5,743 nt of DNA, from the NCBI GenBank assembly GCA_001801665.1, contig MGYH01000032.1, positions 1 through 5,743 on the forward strand, written 5' to 3'. Of the stretch, positions 1 through 4,630 are shown one piece after another (within the stretch, counting starts at the first letter, position 1; each line of letters begins with the position of its first letter). A model generated the notes under the pieces. It was not told the DNA's origin. It was given only the letters and a program-made list of their open reading frames with translations, and did not search any database. The position numbers and the translations under genes were made by a program. This DNA is from Gammaproteobacteria bacterium RIFCSPHIGHO2_12_FULL_45_12. Its GTDB lineage: Bacteria; Pseudomonadota; Gammaproteobacteria; DSM-16500.

Positions 1-2
1 GT

Positions 3-542
3 GCTGCTTGCGTGGTTGCGGGTGGAGTGCTGGCGCGGACTGGTTTAAGGGTAGTGAGAGATGGGGCAGAGAGTTCGGCGATAAGGCAGCGTGTGCTTGG
101 CAATATTGCTGAGAGCAAGTCAGCTAGGAGCGCAAGCAATATTGAGATGCATGCTTTAATCGAAGAGGTACCATCGTTAAATGTCAGTACACGCATGGAT
201 GAAGCGGTATTTTGGTCAGGTAGCGGTAATAGACAATTAGCAGAATCCTACGCCTCGGAAACAAATAAATTTACGTTAGAAATGACACCTGGCGGTCGGT
301 ACTTAGACTCCCGAAATCTATTTGACAGATACAGCAATAAGCAAGCCATACTTCCATGGGAGAGATTATCCACAAGGTTTGCCCAAGGTGCATCAGGTAG
401 GGTATCTGCTTTTTCTGATACTTCGCGCCCCGCAAGCGTATTTAATCGAATTGAATATCCAATATTGCGAGACAATTCAAACGTCACAGAAATAATTTTT
501 TCGTTTGATATTCAATATCAAAATTCTTATATGTTTCACTAA
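3..542 (+). CDS. C-terminal end of a polymorphic toxin with an ADP-ribosyl cyclase (CD38)-like domain; 5' partial
   Basis: The frame is open to the left edge (no stop before the GTG at 12), so this is the last 179 residues of a longer protein and the GTG is probably internal. Encoded by roughly 210-510 is a domain resembling CD38/Aplysia ADP-ribosyl cyclase: FWSG (Trp codon 213), FTLE (Glu codon 279), PWERLSTRFA (Trp codon 357) and NRIEYPIL (Glu codon 453). In CD38 the catalytic Trp125, Glu146, Trp189 and Glu226 lie in similar contexts (LWSR, FTLEDT, FWKTVSRRFA, SVEV). The spacings here are 22, 26 and 32 residues against 21, 43 and 37, so the disulfide-rich insert of the animal enzymes is missing. 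The inferred role is NAD+ cleavage or cyclisation in a rival or host cell. An extreme C-terminal position, an AT-rich domain on a GC-rich stem and a small gene right behind it fit a polymorphic (CDI/Rhs-like) toxin. The delivery part lies outside the window. Family assignment rests on motif reading, not a search. Confidence 0.75.
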   Translation, partial: AACVVAGGVLARTGLRVVRDGAESSAIRQRVLGNIAESKSARSASNIEMHALIEEVPSLNVSTRMDEAVFWSGSGNRQLAESYASETNKFTLEMTPGGRYLDSRNLFDRYSNKQAILPWERLSTRFAQGASGRVSAFSDTSRPASVFNRIEYPILRDNSNVTEIIFSFDIQYQNSYMFH

Positions 543-555
543 ATAGGGTTTGAAA

Positions 556-810
556 ATGCTTAAGAAAATTAATGAAGGTAGGGTTGAAAGTGATAGTGGT
601 TTTTCTATTCACATCAAAGGATTAGAGTGTCTGAAATATGAAGACAATGAACATTCAATTGAGTTTGAATGGAACTATGATCCTAGTGCCAATAAAACTT
701 ATGTCTATGTTTCTGATGTAAGAGATATAAATGGCACAGAAAAAAATAAAATAATGAATAACATTAAAGAAGCTGTAAATCTTTTAGATGGTAACTTCGA
801 GGTGGTTTAA
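556..810 (+). CDS. Putative immunity protein to the upstream cyclase-like toxin
   Basis: This encodes 84 residues starting at ATG 556. An AGGG at 545-548 lies 7 bases ahead, a better fit than the in-frame TTG at 550, which would sit on top of it. It begins 13 bases after the toxin stop, so the two are surely co-transcribed. The protein is small, soluble and acidic (about 16 Asp/Glu against 10 Lys/Arg), with no signal peptide or membrane segment. Its pattern suggests alternating beta strands (GFSIHIKG, HSIEFEWNY, KTYVYVSDV) and a C-terminal helix (NNIKEAVNLL). It is very AT-rich: about 32% GC over 541-600, against about 62% at the window start. I do not recognise the family with certainty. The immunity role is inferred from position, size and charge; such proteins typically bind and block the adjacent toxin in the cytoplasm. 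Confidence 0.65.
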   Translation: MLKKINEGRVESDSGFSIHIKGLECLKYEDNEHSIEFEWNYDPSANKTYVYVSDVRDINGTEKNKIMNNIKEAVNLLDGNFEVV

Positions 811-839
811 TTTTGTCGATGCGAGGCTAGGCTGTTGAT

Positions 840-1163
840 GTGAGCGTGCTCTCTGCCAGCATGGTCGGTGCGATGATTGGCAGTTATGCCGGTCACGAAG
901 GGTATAAGCTCTTGCAAAGTCAGGAATTGAAACACGCAAGCGAGCAGGCCATTAAAAGGCAGCAAGCTCCTCGCGCTCTTGCAGCAGCGAACACACAGCC
1001 GATCTCTGCTATGAAGCCGACGCATCAAGTGGCGCGAACGGCAACCAAACCAACGCCTCAGTCGCCTTCAGCGCAGGCAGAAACTCTAATACGACAATCT
1101 ATTGCAATTAGTTCGGATATGGCGTACAATTTCGAATTATATGATAGAAATGGTCGATACTAA
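840..1163 (+). pseudogene. Probable remnant of an orphan toxin cassette (core stub plus truncated tip)
   Basis: This is a 107-residue frame from GTG 840 (ATG 861 is an alternative); the same frame is closed by TAG at 828. Only a weak AGG (829-831) precedes the GTG, so independent translation is doubtful. The first part has a glycine-zipper-like stretch (VGAMIGSYAGHEG), then a helical Lys/Gln-rich part, then a low-complexity Ala/Thr/Pro/Gln linker (about residues 40-80). Base composition falls from about 58% GC (841-900) to about 32% (1081-1140), with the switch near 1085. The last 20 or so residues (ending FELYDRNGRY) look like the start of another domain that stops early. A GC-rich stem joined to an AT-rich tip, placed behind a toxin/immunity pair, is how orphan C-terminal cassettes of polymorphic toxins look. 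This one seems cut off by the incoming ATPase gene. It could instead be a real small gene. No family recognised. Confidence 0.4.
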
Positions 1164-2326
1164 TGACAATACCTCGCTTGTTACAATTACCAGATGATGA
1201 AAGTTTTTTTTTATTTGGGCCTCGCGGCGTCGGCAAAACAACGCTGTTAAAACAGCTGTCATGGTTTTCCCAATCTTTATATATCAACCTATTAAAGCCA
1301 GGTGATGAGACGCGTTTCGCACGTCGACCAGGTGAGCTAGAGAGCATGGTTAAAGCACTACCGGCAGCGACAAAACATATTATTATTGATGAAGTGCAAA
1401 AAGTCCCACGTTTGCTTGATGTCGTGCATGACTTAATTGAATCAACCGATAAAAAATTTATTCTAACGGGATCCAGTGCCCGCAAACTAAAACATGGCGG
1501 CGCTAATTTACTAGCAGGACGAGCCTTTGTATATCCTCTATATCCCTTTACTTATTTTGAGCCAATAGAATCGCCAGCATTACTCAGCTGTTTGCGTTTT
1601 GGCATGTTACCCAAAATTTTCGACTATCCTTCCGATGAGAAAAAACAGCTGTATTTAGAAGCATACACCAACACCTATTTGAAGGAAGAAATATGGGCGG
1701 AGCAATTCATTCGTGAGCTTGATCCATTTCGCAGATTTTTAGAAGTCGCCGCACAAAGTAATGGAAAAATCGTTAATTATTCAAACTTAGCGCGTGATGT
1801 TGGCACAAGCGATAAAAACATACAGAAATATTTTTCGATATTGGAAGACACGTTGCTGGGATTTTTCCTAGAAGCTTTTCAGCATTCATTTAGAAAACGC
1901 TTAAGTAAGTCTCCAAAATTTTATTTTTTTGATACAGGCGTTGTTCGAGCATTAACAATGCAACTAAACCTCCCGCTAACTCCCCGCACCAGTCAGTTTG
2001 GAGATATATTTGAACATTTTATCATTTTACAAGCGATACAATTAGCCGGTTATTTCCATCGAGACTACCGCTTTTCCTATTTAAAAACGAAAGATGATGC
2101 TGAGATTGACTTGGTTGTTGAGAGGCCAGGATTGCCATTATTATTCATTGAAATTAAAAGCAGCCAAAATGTGCAAACAGAACAGTTGTCAACGCTTAAA
2201 AGAATCGCCCATGATTTTGGCGAGTGCGAAGCGATTTGTTTGAGCTGTGATCCTTACGCAAAACAGTTAGATGGCATCACAGTCCTCCCCTTCGAAAAAG
2301 GACTTAAGCGGTATTTCATGAAGTAA
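1163..2326 (+). CDS. AAA ATPase with C-terminal DUF4143 domain
   Basis: This 387-residue, full-length member belongs to the widespread prokaryotic ATPase family with an N-terminal AAA domain and a C-terminal DUF4143 domain. Visible motifs: Walker A GPRGVGKTT (residues 19-27), Walker B HIIIDE (72-77), a sensor-like LTGSSARKL (100-108), LLAGRA (115-120), a winged-helix-like segment (about 195-245), then FYFFDTGV (252-259). The C-terminal part has the layout of a PD-(D/E)XK nuclease fold: Glu283 in FGDIFEHF, Asp315 in AEIDLVV and Glu329-x-Lys331 in FIEIKSS, so the putative active site is intact. The family's cellular role is poorly defined; it is common in accessory regions, and defence or toxin-antitoxin roles have been suggested. 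ATG 1163 is chosen because MTIPRLLQLP leads into Walker A at the usual distance. It overlaps the preceding stop as TAATG, but no strong Shine-Dalgarno is visible, so translation may depend on coupling. No terminator is seen before the IS. Confidence 0.9.
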   Translation: MTIPRLLQLPDDESFFLFGPRGVGKTTLLKQLSWFSQSLYINLLKPGDETRFARRPGELESMVKALPAATKHIIIDEVQKVPRLLDVVHDLIESTDKKFILTGSSARKLKHGGANLLAGRAFVYPLYPFTYFEPIESPALLSCLRFGMLPKIFDYPSDEKKQLYLEAYTNTYLKEEIWAEQFIRELDPFRRFLEVAAQSNGKIVNYSNLARDVGTSDKNIQKYFSILEDTLLGFFLEAFQHSFRKRLSKSPKFYFFDTGVVRALTMQLNLPLTPRTSQFGDIFEHFIILQAIQLAGYFHRDYRFSYLKTKDDAEIDLVVERPGLPLLFIEIKSSQNVQTEQLSTLKRIAHDFGECEAICLSCDPYAKQLDGITVLPFEKGLKRYFMK

Positions 2327-2368
2327 GAAGACAACGATAAGAACGTGGTTTTCCGAGTCCAGCTTGTC

Positions 2369-2383
2369 ATTCCGAGCACAGCG
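2369..2383. repeat. Left half of a REP-like imperfect palindrome, interrupted by the IS
   Basis: Removing the IS and one target copy rebuilds ATTCC-GAGCACAGCG-AGGAAT. The arms ATTCC..GC and GC..GGAAT pair around an ACA loop with two mismatches. This resembles the short dispersed palindromes with a CATTCCGAG..GCGAGGAAT core that recur between genes in many bacterial genomes (from memory, not searched). The other half is at 3651-3666. Confidence 0.5.
2374..2383. repeat. Left target-site duplication of the IS
   Basis: GAGCACAGCG here is repeated exactly at 3651-3660, immediately outside the two inverted-repeat tips. Ten bases falls within the range made by IS4-family transposases. The exact match suggests a fairly recent insertion without later rearrangement. 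Confidence 0.9.
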
Positions 2384-2398
2384 CACTAGTGTCCGGTA
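2384..2398. repeat. IS left terminal inverted repeat
   Basis: The 15 bases CACTAGTGTCCGGTA are the exact reverse complement of 3636-3650. The outermost eight bases, CACTAGTG, are themselves a palindrome. Confidence 0.9.
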
Positions 2399-2412
2399 AG
2401 TTGGTGTAATTA

Positions 2413-2440
2413 TTGATCGTCCCTAGGAAAACGCTATAGT
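2413..2440 (+). promoter_or_regulatory. Likely sigma-70 promoter of the transposase
   Basis: A TTGATC box (2413-2418) and a TATAGT box (2435-2440) are separated by 16 bases, inside the IS and about 39 bases before the start codon. A short dyad, CGCTA-TAG-TAGCG (2432-2444), overlaps the -10 box and could modulate it. Confidence 0.55.
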
Positions 2441-2478
2441 AGCGCACTAAACGCAAATTTAGACCCAAGGACGACCAT

Positions 2479-3627
2479 ATGAAAGATACCGTTTTTCAAC
2501 GCATTTTGAAACCCCTAACACCTGCTCTAATGAAGCAGTGCACCTCACGATTTCGGTCTGACTATCACTACGACACATTCGACACACTTGCGCATCTGCA
2601 AACTATGGTTTATGCCCACATAAACGAAATTAAGAGTTTGCGCACACTGGAAGTAGCATTAAACAGCCAAAAGATAGGTGTTTCAACAAAAATTAAACGA
2701 TCAACTTTGAGTGATGCTAATGCTAAACGAAGTTCAGAGTGCTTTTTTTGGGTACTGGGTCAACTACTGTCAACGCTTCCTAGAAAGATTCGTAGAGATA
2801 TAAATAAAGTGGTCAGAATTCTTGATAGCAGCCCAATTCAGTTAAGGGGAAAAAGCTACGATATTTGGTCGAGTCTGAATGCTACTCGCCATATTAGAGG
2901 ATTAAAACTGCATGCCGAATACGATCCAGAGTTACAATCACCCACGAGGGTAACCACCAGTCATCCTAATGTGAATGATTCTACTATGGGTCAGCAATGG
3001 CCTATTCATAAAGACACAATTTATGTATTTGATAAGGGTTACTACGACTACAACTGGTGGTGGAGCATTCATCAGAAACAAGCTTTTTTTGTAACTCGCC
3101 TGAAAAAGAATGCTGTCATCACAAAAGGAATAAAACATACCGCGAGTGGGGATAACATCATTGAAGACGGTACATTCAAGTTTAGAATTACAAGGCCTAG
3201 AGGTGGAAAAAAAAATCTATACACGGAAAACTTGAGATATATCAATGTTAGTAGGGAGGGTAAAAAACCGCTAGTTTTAGTAACAAATTTGCATGATATG
3301 CCAGCTGAGATGATCGCTGACCTATATAAAGGCAGATGGGACATTGAGCTATTTTTTAAATGGATAAAACAAAATCTTAAGCTCAAAAAATTCCTGGGGA
3401 ATTCTGCTAATGCAGTCAAAATTCAAATCGCAACTGCGTTAATAGCATATCTGCTAGTTAACATGTTTAAGGCAGATACAGATGATAGTTTATCACTACA
3501 GCTCAGCTTAACGTGGGCAAGGTATAACTTAGGTTCTGTGATGGTGGAATCAGTTATAAAGCCCCCTCCCATATACCACTATCCAAAAATGACTTGGGCA
3601 ACATCTGTGGAGGGTGCGCATTTATGA
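2479..3627 (+). CDS. IS4-family DDE transposase
   Basis: This 382-residue transposase cuts and inserts the surrounding element. The DDE triad is visible: Asp116 in RILDSSPI, Asp185 in VFDKGYYDY, and Glu290 inside the IS4 signature Y-(2)-R-(3)-E-(6)-K (Tyr283, Arg286, Glu290, Lys297, in YKGRWDIELFFKWIK). A beta-rich insert lies between the second Asp and the Glu (about 205-270), as usual for this family. The N-terminal part (FDTLAHLQTMVYAHINEIKSLRTLE) is the typical helical region. The ATG is preceded by AAGGA (2467-2471) at a 7-base spacing. No frameshift or internal stop is seen. The gene lies wholly within the IS. Confidence 0.95.
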   Translation: MKDTVFQRILKPLTPALMKQCTSRFRSDYHYDTFDTLAHLQTMVYAHINEIKSLRTLEVALNSQKIGVSTKIKRSTLSDANAKRSSECFFWVLGQLLSTLPRKIRRDINKVVRILDSSPIQLRGKSYDIWSSLNATRHIRGLKLHAEYDPELQSPTRVTTSHPNVNDSTMGQQWPIHKDTIYVFDKGYYDYNWWWSIHQKQAFFVTRLKKNAVITKGIKHTASGDNIIEDGTFKFRITRPRGGKKNLYTENLRYINVSREGKKPLVLVTNLHDMPAEMIADLYKGRWDIELFFKWIKQNLKLKKFLGNSANAVKIQIATALIAYLLVNMFKADTDDSLSLQLSLTWARYNLGSVMVESVIKPPPIYHYPKMTWATSVEGAHL

Positions 3628-3635
3628 CGCTAAGA

Positions 3636-3650
3636 TACCGGACACTAGTG
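3636..3650. repeat. IS right terminal inverted repeat
   Basis: TACCGGACACTAGTG is the exact reverse complement of the left end at 2384-2398. Pairing breaks immediately inside this block. Confidence 0.9.
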
Positions 3651-3660
3651 GAGCACAGCG
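3651..3660. repeat. Right target-site duplication of the IS
   Basis: GAGCACAGCG is identical to 2374-2383. With AGGAAT at 3661-3666 it restores the right half of the interrupted REP-like palindrome. Confidence 0.9.
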
Positions 3661-3908
3661 AGGAATCCCCTTAGCGTGGCACAATCCACTTTAACGCGAG
3701 GCAGAAAAACAACACGAACAAAGTATGCTCAGCATTAAAGGGAGCGATATGAGGCAGGCTTGCGTTATTGCGCCTTGATAAGGAGAGAAGTATTAAATGT
3801 ACAATTGTGCAAGCCTGACCCAGCGTTTCATGTCTATTTATCGAACAAGTGGCGGCTGGAGGCAGCTTGCGTGACGCTGTGCCCTTACCGCCAGCGTAGA
3901 GAAAATCC
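3661..3908. other. Noncoding stretch with an inverted repeat and two tiny reading frames
   Basis: No convincing gene is present. The arms CAGGCTTGC (3755-3763) and GCAAGCCTG (3809-3817) form a perfect 9-bp inverted repeat with a 45-base spacer. Two very short + strand frames have purine-rich leaders: 9 codons at 3749-3778 (GGGAG 4 bases before ATG) and 25 codons at 3797-3874 (AGGAG 11 bases before ATG). Nothing recognisable is encoded. It could be a small RNA, a leader, or degraded mobile DNA. Confidence 0.3.
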
Positions 3909-4274
3909 TTAAACTGCCAGAGCCCTTAAAACTGCTCTTGGTGCTTTTTCTATTACTTTAAGAAAATTACGGGCTATTGTATTCGGGGTGCGTCTGTGTT
4001 GCTCCCACTCCTGAATAGTCCTTAAACTTACGCCAAAATATCCGGCAAATTCAGACTGTGAAACATGGAGCATCGTGCGAATATGTTTCACATCAATTTC
4101 TTTTTCCTTCGGCGGATTAACCCGTTTAAATTTCTTTAATTGCGCTCTGGTTAAAGGCTTATTATCAGAGTCAGATTTTGCAGCTGCAATAACCTGCTTC
4201 TCAGTTAAGGACTTTACCTTGGTCCAATTTGTTTTATCTTTAGGCATTTTTTTCATAGTATGTTTCTCGCTCAT
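3909..4274 (-). CDS. HTH (XRE-type) antitoxin paired with a BrnT-like toxin
   Basis: This 121-residue protein has a charged, Lys-rich N-terminal half and a C-terminal helix-turn-helix (about 60-112). The core, SQSEFAGYFGVSLRTIQEWEQHRRTPN, is typical of XRE-like antitoxins. The TNWTKVKSLTEKQV segment (15-28) and the SDSDNKPLT stretch resemble the toxin-binding lead of BrnA-like antitoxins. It should bind and neutralise the toxin encoded just upstream and repress their shared operon through the HTH. ATG 4274 has AGAAGG (4284-4289) 9 bases upstream; internal Met7 and Met10 are weaker choices. The gene overlaps the 3' end of the toxin gene by 35 bases, implying translational coupling. Toxin-first order is the usual arrangement for BrnT/BrnA. 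Its N-terminal tail may be flexible and disordered without the toxin. Confidence 0.85.
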   Translation of the reverse strand: MSEKHTMKKMPKDKTNWTKVKSLTEKQVIAAAKSDSDNKPLTRAQLKKFKRVNPPKEKEIDVKHIRTMLHVSQSEFAGYFGVSLRTIQEWEQHRRTPNTIARNFLKVIEKAPRAVLRALAV

Positions 4275-4494
4275 TTTTGCTTGCCTTCTTGGCTGATATG
4301 ATCCTCTTTTTACTTTTCCGCGCTGTATAAATTAAGGAAATAACGACCCCATGTACCAATCCTAAGGTTTGAAGTCTTTTTCCCCCTTTGCGGATACTCG
4401 AAAACTCGATTCGACTTGGGTCATCAAATACTTTTACAGCACCCACAAAATCCATCCCGTGTTTTTCGAGATTTAACTCCCTTTTATCAGCCAT
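4240..4494 (-). CDS. brnT: BrnT-like ribonuclease toxin
   Basis: This 84-residue protein matches the BrnT family (RelE-like fold, mRNA-cleaving toxin): NLEKHGMDFVGAVKVFDDP near the N-terminus, a central LGLVHGVVISLIYT strand pair and the diagnostic RIISAKKASKNERETYY near the C-terminus. Family members are commonly about 90-95 residues and begin with a (F/E)-W-D motif two residues longer than seen here. This copy starts MADKRELNLEKHG and lacks the Trp. ATG 4494 is chosen because GGTGA (4500-4504) lies 5 bases upstream; GTG 4503 is in frame but sits on that site, and the frame is closed by TAA at 4507-4509. The gene overlaps the antitoxin gene by 35 bases. The short N-terminus may be natural variation or a small deletion that weakens the toxin. 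Confidence 0.82.
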   Translation of the reverse strand: MADKRELNLEKHGMDFVGAVKVFDDPSRIEFSSIRKGGKRLQTLGLVHGVVISLIYTARKSKKRIISAKKASKNERETYYEKNA

Positions 4495-4504
4495 TCCCGT
4501 CACC

Positions 4505-4521
4505 CATTAGCGTGGCTAATG
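4505..4521. promoter_or_regulatory. Candidate operator of the toxin-antitoxin operon
   Basis: CATTAGC-GTG-GCTAATG is a perfect 7-bp dyad with a 3-base centre, ending 10 bases before the brnT start codon. Such a position suits autorepression by the HTH antitoxin. No clear -10/-35 pair could be fixed beside it; a TTGCAC on the minus strand (4533-4538) is the only suggestive box. Confidence 0.5.
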
Positions 4522-4550
4522 ACAAAAGGAACGTGCAAAATCTGCGGCTA

Positions 4551-4583
4551 GAAAAAAATAACCATATTAGTTATATGGTTATT
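4551..4583 (-). terminator. Intrinsic terminator of the ankyrin/U-box gene
   Basis: An 11-bp perfect stem (4557-4567 with 4573-4583) closes a 5-base loop. On the minus strand it runs into a T-tract (complement of the A-run 4552-4558). It lies 48 bases past the stop codon at 4631 and ahead of brnT, so it insulates the two units. The stem is AT-rich with only two G-C pairs, so its efficiency is uncertain. Confidence 0.65.
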
Positions 4584-4630
4584 GTGTGGTTTGTGAATTT
4601 TGTCGGATTTGGGCATTGAGCCCCATATAC

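Larger units (their letters stand above)
2384..3650 (+). mobile_element. Complete IS4-family insertion sequence, 1267 bp
   Basis: The element is bounded by 15-bp perfect terminal inverted repeats (CACTAGTGTCCGGTA at the left, its complement at the right) and flanked by an exact 10-bp direct repeat. It carries a single transposase gene, with its own promoter and ribosome binding site, that fills nearly the whole element and stops 23 bases before the right end. Ends, target duplication and coding frame are all intact, so it looks potentially active. It separates the ATPase gene from the toxin-antitoxin operon and has inserted into a REP-like palindrome. I do not assign a named IS. Confidence 0.93.

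Noticed and set aside
807..1028. Minus-strand open frame opposite the cassette remnant
   Set aside because: It is explained by GC-rich DNA with few stops. There is no start signal and no recognisable domain.
1108..1485. Minus-strand open frame opposite the ATPase start
   Set aside because: It is antisense to the Walker A region of a well-supported gene and has no family features.
2938..3419. Minus-strand open frames opposite the transposase gene
   Set aside because: They lie antisense to a clear DDE transposase, have no recognisable motifs and no ribosome binding site.
3671..3680. TTAGCGTGGC here and again at 4507-4516 inside the operator dyad
   Set aside because: Ten-base matches are expected by chance in a window of this size, and the second half of the dyad is missing here.
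3874..3897. Possible terminator hairpin ACGCTG/CAGCGT downstream of the antitoxin gene
   Set aside because: It has only six pairs with a 12-base loop and no T-run on the minus strand.
4533..4550. A full promoter for brnT
   Set aside because: TTGCAC is a fair -35 box, but no acceptable -10 box is found 16-18 bases beyond it.
4075..4619. Plus-strand frames opposite the toxin-antitoxin operon
   Set aside because: They are complements of the brnT and HTH genes. The hydrophobic look of the first comes from the antisense of Lys codons.
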